Origin: Mikania micrantha
Lineage: Eukaryota > Streptophyta > Magnoliopsida > Asterales > Asteraceae
Direction of reading: 5' to 3'
Length of the DNA stretch: 64,000 nt
Assembly: GCA_009363875.1 (NCBI GenBank)
Contig: CM018685.1
Coordinates: 66,723,933-66,787,932, forward strand
This document shows, piece by piece, positions 12,669 to 22,241 of this stretch. The notes under the pieces are model-generated. The model ran no database searches. It had not been told where the DNA came from and was given only the letters and a program-made list of their open reading frames with translations. The stretch's first letter is position 1, and each line of letters opens with the position of its first letter. The position numbers and the translations under genes were made by a program.

Positions 12669-15600
12669 ATGGCTGAAGAACATACATCTGGTGTAAATAG
12701 CAGTGAGAAGGTGGAACTCACTGAAATTCAAATAATGGTGAAGGAAGAGGTGGCAAAGGCTTTTGAAGCTGCTTTGCCCACATATATTGATGAAATTAAG
12801 TCTTCCTTAAAAGAGTTCCTTCATCAAGAGTTGTCTGAATTTGAAACTGGAGTGGAGATGAAACAATCTTCTAAGACAACTACTTTTAAAGAATTTATGG
12901 CTTGTAAGCCAGCTGAGTTCAAAGGGGAGGTAGATCCCTTGATTAGCCAGCGTTGGATATCTGATATTGAAAGTACGTTTGAAACTAGTCATTGTGACCC
13001 GTCTGATGAGGTCATGTTTGCTGGAAATCAGTTGAAAGATCGTGCCAAAGATTGGTGGGAATTGTTGAGGAAGGAAAAAGGCAGAGATGGAATAAAAGGG
13101 CTGACGTGGGCCCAGTTTAAAGAACTTTTCTTGAAGCGGTTTTGTCCTCAAGCCGCTATTGATCGTATTACTGAGGAGTTTCTGCATCTACAGCAGAAAG
13201 ATGAAAGTGTTGATACCATCACTGCAATTTTCTTCGACAAGGCTAAATTTTGTCCTGACCTTCTTCAGACTGAAAGAATGTGGATAAACCGGTATCATAC
13301 TATGCTGAACACGAAGTACCGGGAATTTCTCACGCCTTCTAAGTGTGAGACACTTAATGAGTTGATTAATTGTGCCCGGGAACGGGAATTGGAATTGAAA
13401 CGACAAGAAGATCGCGGAGATAAACGAAAGGCTGAAACAGAAACAGGTTCGTCTAAAAAGGCAAAGTTTGCCAAATTGTTTAAAAAGCCTGTTTTTACTA
13501 AACCTTGTCCCAATTGTGGGAGGATGCACGCGGGGGAATGTCGTGTTAGGCCTGTTGTCTGTTATAAATGTGGGAAGCCAGGACATTTGGCAACCCAGTG
13601 CATGAGCTCTCCTAGTCTGTGCTATCATTGTTATAAGCCAGGTCATAGGAGGAGTGAGTGCCCTGAACTTAAGAGGGCAGCACCGATTAGTGATGATAGC
13701 CGATCGTTTAAATCTCAAGGCTCGGGAAAGAAACCGGAAGCGCCCAAACCAAAAGGGAGAGCTTTCCAGATTTCTGCAGAGGAGGCTAAAGTCACATCTG
13801 ATGTGGTGACAGGTACCTTCTTTGTTAATTCAATACCTGCTTATGTGTTATTTGATTATGGAGCCAATCGATCTTTTGTGTCTATAAAATTTGTGCATCA
13901 TCCATCTTTTGTCTTAGAAAAGTTGCCTGTACCGTTAGAAGTAGAGGTTGCTGATTCTAAGAGTTTTCGTGTGTTTGATATTTATCGAAACTGTAAGCTT
14001 ACGATCAATAAAGAGGATTATGCTGTTGATTTAATACCCATGGTATTGGGGGAGTTTGATGTTGTTATTGGAATGGATTGGCTATCTTCTTATAAAGCCA
14101 ATATTCTTTGCAACCGCAAAGTTATACAATTGATAACCCCGAGTGGTTATGAATTGTCCATCCAAGGAGAAAAACGTGGAGGGGTTGTTTTATGTTCTTT
14201 GGTCAAGGCCATGAAGTATATGAATCATGGGGCCCAATCCTTCTTAGCTTATGTCATTGATGCTGAGAAAACAGTAAAGTGTTTGGAGGATGTCCCAATT
14301 GTTAGGGATTTTCCTGACGTTTTTCCGGATGACTTACCGGGAATCCCTTCTGATAGAAATGTTGAGTTTAGAATCGATCTTATTCCAGGAGCCAAGCCTA
14401 TAGCAAAAGCTCCGTATCGTTTAGCACCGTCTGAATTGCAAGAGTTGATGACTCAATTGCAGGATCTTCTCGATAAAGGTTTTATTCGTCCAAGCATCTC
14501 GCCTTGGGGTGCTCCAGTTCTTTTTGTTAAAAAGAAGGACGGAAGTTTTCGTATGTGTATTGATTATCGAGAACTTAATAAAGTGACGGTGAAAAACAAA
14601 TATCCTTTGCCTCGGATCGATGATCTTTTCGATCAGTTACAAGGGGCTTCTTGGTTCTCTAAAATTGACCTTCGGTCGGGTTATCATCAAATTAAAGTTA
14701 GGGAAGAAGATATTCCTAAAACAGCGTTTCGAACCCGATACGGTCATTATGAATTTATTGTCATGTCTTTTGGGCTGACTAATGCACCGGCTGCATTCAT
14801 GGACTTGATGAATCGGGTGTGTCGTCCCATGTTGGATCGATCTGTTATCGTTTTTATTGATGATATTCTGGTTTATTCCAAAAATGAAGGTGATCACGCT
14901 TGTCATTTACGGGAAGTACTTGAAACTCTCCGTAGAGAGAAGTTATATGCCAAATTTTCTAAATGTGCCTTTTGGTTGCATGAAGTCCAATTTCTTGGAC
15001 ATGTGATAAATGCAGATGGCATTCTGGTTGATCCTTCTAAAATTCAAGCGGTGGCCAATTGGAGTCTACCCAAAAATCCAACTGATGTCAGAAGTTTTCT
15101 TGGCTTAGCCGGTTATTACCGTAGATTTATTCAAGACTTTGCCAAGATTGCTTCATCTTTAACCAAACTTACAAGAAAAGATGTTAAGTTTGTGTGGGGT
15201 GATGACCAAGAGAAAGCATTCCAAGAGTTAAAGTCCAAATTAACTCAGGCACCAGTATTGACATTACCAGATGGTCCTGATGATTTTGTGGTATATTCTG
15301 ATGCTTCTTATCTTGGTTTGGGTTGTGTTCTTATGCAACGAGGCAAGGTGATTGCTTATGCCTCAAGACAACTGAAAACCCATGAAATCAATTATCCTAT
15401 TCATGATTTAGAACTGGCAGCAGTCGTGTTTGCCTTAAAGATTTGGAGGCATTATTTGTACGGTGTAAGGTGTACCATTTACACTGATCATAAGAGCTTG
15501 AAATATTTCTTCACTCAGAAGGAATTGAATATGAGGCAAAGACGATGGCTGGAATTACTCAAGGACTATGATTGTGAAATTCTTTATCATCCTGGTAAAG

Positions 15601-17117
15601 CAAATGTAGTGGCAGATGCCTTGAGTAGGAAGGAAGAGTATGAACCAATTAAAGTGAAAGCTGTGCAGCTTGTGATTACTTCAGGGCTAATTGAACAGAT
15701 CAAGAAAGCCCAGACTGAAGCTTTAAAGGAAGAAAATTGGAAACGAGACAGGATTAAAGGGCAAGCTCATAATCTTGATGAAGATAGTCGTGGTTTGAAG
15801 ACTAGGTGGGGTCGAGTGTGGATACCTCCCACTTGTCCACTTAAGTCTGCATTGTTGGAAGAAGCACACAAGTCGAAGTACTCAATTCATCCTGGGGCTA
15901 CTAAAATGTATCGTGACCTTCGGGTGAACTATTGGTGGCCAGGTATGAAACGAGATGTGGTTAAACATGTGTCGAAATGTTTGACTTGTATGCAGGTAAA
16001 AGCAGAGCACCAGAAACCTTATGGTAAGTTGCAGCCATTGGAAATCCCAATGTGGAAATGGGAACATATCACAATGGACCTGATTACTAAACTTCCTAAG
16101 ACAAGGAAGGGATGTGATACGATTTGGGTCATTGTGGATAGGTTGACCAAGAGTGCTCATTTCTTGCCCATTCGTGAGACCTATTCTTCTGATAAAATGG
16201 CAGAGATATATGTACGAGAAATTGTGTCTCGTCATGGTGTGCCTGTAACCATTATCTCTGATCGAGATACTCGATTTACTTCTCGATTTTGGAGAAATTT
16301 TCAGGAAGAATTAGGAACAAAACTGTTGTTAAGCACTGCGTATCATCCTCAGACTGATGGACAAAGTGAAAGAACCATTCAGACCTTGGAGGATATGTTA
16401 CGTGCGTGCATTATTGACTTTGGGGGTAGTTGGGATGATTACTTACCGTTGGCAGAGTTCTCGTATAATAATAGTTATCATTCCAGTATTGGAATGCCTC
16501 CTTATGAGATGCTTTATGGGAGGAAATGTCGAACTCCCGTTTGTTGGGGAGAAGTTGGGCAACGTGAACTTGCACACAAAAGTGTAGTTAAAGCTACCAA
16601 TGAACGGATAGATCAGATCCGTGCCCATCTGAAGGCGGCTCAAGACCGTCAGAAATCATACGCTGACAAGCGTAGAAGGCCCATTGAATTCCAAGTAGGA
16701 GATTTTGTGTTGTTAAAAGTCTCACCGTGGAAAGGTGTTATACGTTTTCGTAAGCGAGGAAAGTTAAGTCCACGCTTTATTGGACCATTTAAAATCATAG
16801 CTCGTGTTGGTGAAGTTGCTTATCGCCTAGAGCTACCTGAAGAGTTAAGTGGAATACATAACACGTTTCACGTTTCTTACTTACGAAAATGTTTAGCAGA
16901 CGAATCTGCATACGTACCACTGGAAGACATTGAAATTGTTGAGAGATTAAATTATGTGGAAAGACCAGTGGCGATACTTGACCGAAAGGTCAAGCAACTT
17001 AGGAATAAATCACTGAGTCAGGTGAAGGTTCAGTGGAAAAATAGAGCCGGTTCTGAAGTTACGTGGGAGTCAGAAAACGAAATGAGAAAGTATTATCCTT
17101 TCCTTTTTGAGGTTTAA
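12669..17117 (+). CDS. Gag-pol polyprotein of the chromovirus, single open frame
   Basis: 1482 residues with no stop or frameshift. Gag domain at about residues 70-260, then zinc knuckles (CYKCGKPGHLATQC, then CYHCYKPGHRRSEC, with a looser Cys/His set just before). Retropepsin at about 390-480, RT with FIDDILVYSK and KIDLRSGYHQIKV, and RNase H with SDASYLGLGC and TDHKSLKYF. Integrase has an HHCC-type zinc region (HPGATKMY...CLTC), DRDTRF and the YHPQTDGQSERT block, then a GPF motif and a C-terminal chromodomain-like end (VKVQWKNRAGSEVTWE). One oddity is that the residue after the protease catalytic Asp is Tyr (LFDYGA; codon TAT at 13857-13859) where Ser or Thr is normal. The protein could look complete yet be unable to process itself. 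The ATG follows a splice-acceptor-like TTTCAG. Confidence 0.95.
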   Translation: MAEEHTSGVNSSEKVELTEIQIMVKEEVAKAFEAALPTYIDEIKSSLKEFLHQELSEFETGVEMKQSSKTTTFKEFMACKPAEFKGEVDPLISQRWISDIESTFETSHCDPSDEVMFAGNQLKDRAKDWWELLRKEKGRDGIKGLTWAQFKELFLKRFCPQAAIDRITEEFLHLQQKDESVDTITAIFFDKAKFCPDLLQTERMWINRYHTMLNTKYREFLTPSKCETLNELINCARERELELKRQEDRGDKRKAETETGSSKKAKFAKLFKKPVFTKPCPNCGRMHAGECRVRPVVCYKCGKPGHLATQCMSSPSLCYHCYKPGHRRSECPELKRAAPISDDSRSFKSQGSGKKPEAPKPKGRAFQISAEEAKVTSDVVTGTFFVNSIPAYVLFDYGANRSFVSIKFVHHPSFVLEKLPVPLEVEVADSKSFRVFDIYRNCKLTINKEDYAVDLIPMVLGEFDVVIGMDWLSSYKANILCNRKVIQLITPSGYELSIQGEKRGGVVLCSLVKAMKYMNHGAQSFLAYVIDAEKTVKCLEDVPIVRDFPDVFPDDLPGIPSDRNVEFRIDLIPGAKPIAKAPYRLAPSELQELMTQLQDLLDKGFIRPSISPWGAPVLFVKKKDGSFRMCIDYRELNKVTVKNKYPLPRIDDLFDQLQGASWFSKIDLRSGYHQIKVREEDIPKTAFRTRYGHYEFIVMSFGLTNAPAAFMDLMNRVCRPMLDRSVIVFIDDILVYSKNEGDHACHLREVLETLRREKLYAKFSKCAFWLHEVQFLGHVINADGILVDPSKIQAVANWSLPKNPTDVRSFLGLAGYYRRFIQDFAKIASSLTKLTRKDVKFVWGDDQEKAFQELKSKLTQAPVLTLPDGPDDFVVYSDASYLGLGCVLMQRGKVIAYASRQLKTHEINYPIHDLELAAVVFALKIWRHYLYGVRCTIYTDHKSLKYFFTQKELNMRQRRWLELLKDYDCEILYHPGKANVVADALSRKEEYEPIKVKAVQLVITSGLIEQIKKAQTEALKEENWKRDRIKGQAHNLDEDSRGLKTRWGRVWIPPTCPLKSALLEEAHKSKYSIHPGATKMYRDLRVNYWWPGMKRDVVKHVSKCLTCMQVKAEHQKPYGKLQPLEIPMWKWEHITMDLITKLPKTRKGCDTIWVIVDRLTKSAHFLPIRETYSSDKMAEIYVREIVSRHGVPVTIISDRDTRFTSRFWRNFQEELGTKLLLSTAYHPQTDGQSERTIQTLEDMLRACIIDFGGSWDDYLPLAEFSYNNSYHSSIGMPPYEMLYGRKCRTPVCWGEVGQRELAHKSVVKATNERIDQIRAHLKAAQDRQKSYADKRRRPIEFQVGDFVLLKVSPWKGVIRFRKRGKLSPRFIGPFKIIARVGEVAYRLELPEELSGIHNTFHVSYLRKCLADESAYVPLEDIEIVERLNYVERPVAILDRKVKQLRNKSLSQVKVQWKNRAGSEVTWESENEMRKYYPFLFEV

Positions 17118-17142
17118 TCGGTTTCGGGGACGAAACCTTTGT

Positions 17143-17154
17143 AAGGAGGGGAGA
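17143..17154 (+). other. Polypurine tract
   Basis: AAGGAGGGGAGA, two bases before the 3' LTR. It is the expected plus-strand primer. Confidence 0.88.
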
Positions 17155-17156
17155 TT

Positions 17157-19459
17157 TGTAACAACCGGTTTCTAATAAAGAAATGTATTGTGAATAATCG
17201 TTAATTAAACGATTGTGGTTGTTGTAATTGGAAAATATGTAAGAATTACGTCATTAATGGCAAGAGCACATTTGGTCGTGCTTGAAATCCACGAGGATTT
17301 GGTAACTTTTGTTATTGGGAATTGATAGTATGTGAAAAATGGTGAACGTGGGCGAAAACCGTGCGCAAAACGGAGTTCGTATGCTCCCGGAATCGCGAAA
17401 CGAAGTTTAAATCAAATATTGGAAGAAAAACCCGCTAGGCGTACCGCCTAACCCCCAACCCTCCGGAGCCAGGCTATGCGCCCAGGGACATATGTCGGCC
17501 AAAGTTGTTTAAAACGATCAGAATGCATAGAAACGCTCAAAATCGTCCGTTTTCGTTCTTACTCGACCTCCAGACGATCCTAGCCATTTTTGAACAACCA
17601 AAACTTCATTTCAAAGGTTTCTAATCATCCAGATCGCGCATAGGATCGTGTTTTCAAGTCCCGATCGTTGTTTTAACCGTAGAAATCCGTCAGATCAGGT
17701 AACGGTTTGTTTTATCCTACTAGTTTGATATTGTGTGGATTAAATCTAGTTTTGATTGTAATAATATGATTATGGGTATTGATTATTGCCTAGTTGATAA
17801 CTAGGGATTGTTAGAAACGAAGAACTTGATATTTTGACGGTGAAATCTTCGTTTTGAAGCCGGGATAATGTCCGGTTGTTATGAAACCCATATCATGGTA
17901 GGATAACTAGCAGGATGGATTGAATATGATTTCAAATAAATTATGGATTATAATCCATAGATTAAATGATGATTTTGATGAATTGATGCTACCATTATTA
18001 ATAGTTATTGATCTAAAAATAAAAATTGAATAATAAAAAGTGATTAAAGATCGTAACTAATATAATGAACATCAATTATTTAATAAATTGCCTGGGGAGG
18101 CATGAAATATGAATAATTGTGATAATTGACTAAAACTTGCTAAACGTAGTAAGATAGAGTCAATTATGTGATAAATTGACTTTGAGGAAGTCAAATCAGT
18201 CACGTGTGTTGAACTTGATTATACGTGCTATACGTGTTGAAACTAGTTGTATATATGTATTTTGCAACTAGGTGGTGGTAGTGGAAATCAAACCACTAGT
18301 CATAGAGCAGGAAAGGAGCCTGCAGTTGCTAATCCCTTATCTGATTAAGGTAAGTAATCCCACAACTATGACATCACATAATAAATATTGAATTTGTTGT
18401 TGAATGAATTATATGATAAATATGGCATTGGTAATAGGGAAACGTTGAACAATAAAAGTTCAACAACCTATGATAATTCCAATACCTTGGTAAATAATAG
18501 TGTGGGACTTCTATGATGGAAATACCGGTTGGGTGAACATCATAGTAATTTGATTGAATTATATATGACTCCACAATGGTGGATAGCCAGAGGTGCTGGC
18601 AATTGTCTAGATGGAAGTACCGGTGGGTGAACATCTTAGACTTAATAAATATGACTCCACAATGGTGGATAGCCAGAGGTGCTGGCAATTGTCTTAGATG
18701 GAAGTACCGGTTGGTGAACATCTTAAGACTTGAATTATATATGACTCCACAATGGTGGATAGACAGAGGTGCTGTCAATTGTCTTAGATGGAAGTACCGG
18801 TTGGTGAACATCTTAAGACTTGAATTATATGACTCCACAATGGTGGATAGACAGAGGTGCTGTCAATTGTCTTAGATGGAAGTACCGGTTGGTGAACATC
18901 TTAAGACTTGAATTATTTATGACTCCACAATGGTGGATAGCCAGAGGTGCTGGCATTTGGCTATGGTGGAAGCACAGGAATGTGAACCCCATAGTGTAAT
19001 ATTGATTAAACTATTGTGAGCAATAGTTGATGATTGGTAATGTGATATTTTATATTGTGAGAGTCAATTCAAATAGAAATGACTCAGTTGAATGTTGATT
19101 GTGAAAAATGTATTTTTACATTTTATTGTTGAGAAACCATTGGAGTTTACTTACTTAGTTCTTATGAACTAATAGGAATTATTGTGTGATGTTTGTAGGT
19201 CAAAAATGACGTACACGGCTGTAAGGATCGAGGTGGACTGGGAATCGAACAGATAAACCTTGTTGCAAACGTTTGAAATTTTGGTTTAAACTTACTTATG
19301 TAAATAAGTATTGTAAAATGTGAGGCACGTTTACGTTTGCGTTAAACTTTGTTTAATATTATTAAATAAGAGGGTCAGACAAGGTTTTAAAAATTGAAAA
19401 TTTTGTTGGGACCAACTCTGATATTATTTTAAAATGTTGAATAGTAACCGGGGGTTACA
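17157..19459 (+). repeat. 3' LTR of the chromovirus
   Basis: 2303 bp. It matches the 5' LTR except for scattered substitutions and a 2-bp deletion in one minisatellite unit (TATATATGAC has become TATATGAC near 18830). It ends GGGGGTTACA and is followed directly by the ATTTG duplication. Confidence 0.95.
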
Positions 19460-19464
19460 ATTTG

Positions 19465-21064
19465 GTTTGAACTATAACCCCGACTAGAAAATGATCCGTA
19501 GCACTTCATAAAGATACATGTCAGGTTTAATGTTAATGACTTAATTGTAAGGTCTTAGAAACTACTTTTAAAAACCTAGCAATTGTCTATTTGATGAATA
19601 TTAGGACCTTCAAACGAATCCCATATGAATTTTGTCGTTCAACACTTAACTGGTACGAACTAGCACCAATTTCATTGGATTTTGTTGCGACTTAACAAAG
19701 CGATGTCGTTGTTGTACCCGTGGATAATCTCCTTTTTTTTTTTTAGTATACAAATCTTGTTGGTGTTTTGAACTGCATCAAGACACCAACTTTATCATCA
19801 TATGAATTTGGTTTGAATTATATTTTAGAATGATGCAACTTGCTCTTTCAAATTTATAAAAACTTATTTTAATATATTACAAAATACATGAAGATTCATA
19901 ATAAAACTAAGAAACCTCATACTCACCAACAAATTTTTTAAAATTCTTTTTCATAATTTTTTGCTATAAGGTTAAAAATAACGAATTTTTTTTAATAAGG
20001 ATATGTAGATCACAAAGTTACATATATATAGTATGTGTAGCATACAAGTCACACACACACACACATATATATATAATAACATAAAATACATATTTTTTTA
20101 GTTTTTTTTTTCTTTTTTATACATTTCTTACCTTATTATAATAAGAAATAAAAATGAAAAAAAATAATTGATAATGATTGTGATTATTTTTCTTAGTTTT
20201 TTTCAAAATGACAGTTTTCTTAGGAAACGTCTTTACAAAATATTTGTTGAAATAACTTGGGTTTTATAAAAATAGTATATCTACAATTACCATTCTAATT
20301 AGTTAAACCCATTTTTAATTTTCTTTCATATCTGCAACATATTCATTTATATGATGACCCAAGCTTTAACATTCTTTTTTGGATTTTACTTGACGTGCAT
20401 TGCTGCTTTTGAATTTGAGAGACATGATGTCGGCTTTGATCTTCATTCATTGTAAATATATCTTTTGTAGCAACTTTTATTTTTCCCATCATATATTGAT
20501 CGTTGTAATCTACACTTGTGTAACCGTGTCCAAAAAATTTTTTCACACTTGTGTAAAAATTGTGTGAATACATTTACACTTGTGTAAACATATGTAAAAA
20601 AAAACTTCTCAAAGTTCTTGCAAAAGAGCAGGAGTTTTCAATTGATCATACTCTTGTATATAATCAAATGAGAACTTCTGTCTTATCATACTCTTGTATA
20701 TAATAATCAAATGAGAACTTCTGTCTTTTGAGAGATCTTTAAACTTGATTTACACATATGTAAAAGAGTTCTCGTGATTCTTAACAAATAAATAATAACT
20801 TTTAATCTTATGAGAACCATTAGAACTCTTTTTGATATATGTTTGAACTCATGCAAATTAGTTTTCTTGTTCTACACATATTTACATGTGTGAAAGAAAT
20901 AAGTTCTTACAATTGTCACCGGATTTGAGTTCACATATGAACCCTCACATGTGAACAAAAGAATGTTTTAAGTCAAACTTGAACTCACTAGTCTTGACAT
21001 TTCAAACATAACCATGAACCTGTTTTCATGATCCACTTATTTTGTGACCTCTAGTTTTTATAAA
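19465..21064. other. AT-rich intergenic DNA
   Basis: No gene is supported. A CA-then-TA microsatellite lies near 20050-20075. A tandem pair of about 41 bp lies at 20645-20727, and the words ACACTTGTGTAA and CACATATGTAAA recur between 20510 and 20770. A 76-codon minus frame at 20343-20573 shows no known motif. Confidence 0.6.
20645..20727. repeat. Tandem duplication, about 40 bp
   Basis: ATCATACTCTTGTATATAAT...GAACTTCTGTCTT occurs at 20645-20684 and again at 20685-20727. The second copy has an extra three bases (an ATA/AAT step). No function suggested. Confidence 0.85.
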
Positions 21065-22030
21065 CAAACTTACCCAGTATATTCTTAGGGGCTGTTTGGT
21101 TGGATCTTAATAGGTCTGAATGGGTCTGAATCTGAATAGTTCAGATTCAGACTGTTTGTTTCGCTAAAATAAACACGTCTGAATGGAGGAAAATGTCTGA
21201 ATGGAGGTCTGAACCATTCAGATCTCACAACAAGTCTGAATGAGAAACACACCATCTAAATGGGGAAAAAAGGAAGTCCTCGTTAACCACCGGTCTAAAC
21301 CACTATGAACCGAATCATCTCTACCAACTATGAACCACCCTGAACCGAATCCATCTCGTCGGAACCACCACCATCGTCGATGGTGACCGACTGTGCGATG
21401 GTGACCGACTGTGCGATCGTCGAAGGGGCTGCGAACCCTAAACCATGCGACAGTGACCGATTGTGCGATCGTCAAAGGGGCTGCGGACCCTAAACCTTGC
21501 GATGGTGACTAACTGTGCGATCGTTGAAGGGGCTATGAACCCTAAACCGTGCGATGCTTGATGCTCGTCAACCACCGAAGGTCTGAGGCTCGATGCTCGA
21601 TGGGTCTCAGCGGACAAGGCAGCGGCGGAAACACAGTGGAGACGCAGCGCAGACACGATGGAGAGGCGGTGCGATGGGAGGCGGAGGAGGCTGGGCTGCG
21701 ATGGGAGGAGGAGGGGTTGAGGTCGACGGGGGGTGAGGTCGACGGTTTGATTTTCTAGGGTTTTAAAATAAAAATGAGTTAAATTTTTTATTTTTCATTC
21801 AGACGTGAACCAAACAGTCTTAACATATTCAGCACTTAATGATTCGGACCCTCTTAACCATTCAGACATCTTAACCATTCAACACTTAATGATTCAGACG
21901 TTACCAAACGGCCCCTTACTCTTTAGTAAGGTCTGCGGGGAAGGGTTGAGAAAAACCTTACCCCTATCTCTGTTGGGATAGAGAGGCTGCTCCGAAAGAG
22001 TCCCCGGCTCAACGTTATATTCAAATACAA
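21065..22030 (+). repeat. SINE-like dispersed repeat, copy 1, split by a MITE
   Basis: The left piece (21065-21087) ends CCCAGTATATTC. The right piece (21916-22030) holds GGGATAGAGAGGCTG and GTCCCCGGCTCAA. Joined across the MITE they read as the same consensus seen at 46727, 39285 and 31896 (minus). The GGCTC-containing block recalls Au-type plant SINEs, a resemblance from memory that needs a database check. Confidence 0.6.
21088..21915. mobile_element. PIF/Harbinger-like MITE inside a SINE-like repeat
   Basis: The termini are GGGGCTGTTTGG and CCAAACGGCCCC, flanked by TTA on both sides (21085-21087 and 21916-21918). The 3-bp TTA TSD fits PIF/Harbinger. The subterminal zones repeat GTCTGAAT and CATTCAGA many times. 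The GC-rich core (21360-21720) has imperfect repeats of GTGACCGACTGTGCGAT. There is no transposase, and the short frames inside are not supported as genes. Confidence 0.8.
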
Positions 22031-22241
22031 ACAATAAAAAATATAAAGAATATGATCAAACAAGTAGAACCACATGGAATGAAAAACTCATATTTTGCTA
22101 CACGAGATGATGGCCTTAAAACACAAGATGGAAAACCATGCTCCTCTAAACGGGTTGACCAGAAGTTGCAGCCATTGCTATCATTCAATTTATGCCCCCA
22201 ACACTTGGCCTTACACTTTGGTAACAAACGAAGCATCTCAA

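Larger units (their letters stand above)
9938..19459 (+). mobile_element. Complete Ty3/Gypsy chromovirus LTR retrotransposon (Tekay/Del-like)
   Basis: The element has a 5' LTR (9938-12242), a tRNA-iMet primer site, one gag-pol frame, a polypurine tract and a 3' LTR (17157-19459). It is flanked by a perfect 5-bp TSD, ATTTG (9933-9937 and 19460-19464). Domain order PR-RT-RNaseH-IN-chromodomain places it among chromoviruses. The long LTRs suggest the Tekay/Del lineage, which is an inference. By my count the LTRs differ at about seven bases plus one 2-bp deletion over 2.3 kb (about 0.3%). With a commonly assumed plant rate of 1.3e-8 per site per year that is on the order of 0.1 million years, a rate-dependent estimate. 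Confidence 0.96.

Noticed and set aside
12807..16643. Several antisense and alternative frames inside gag-pol
   Set aside because: Shadows of the conserved polyprotein with no motif of their own.
21218..21758. Overlapping frames in a GC-rich island
   Set aside because: The island is the repeat-rich core of a MITE; no domain or intron signal supports a gene.
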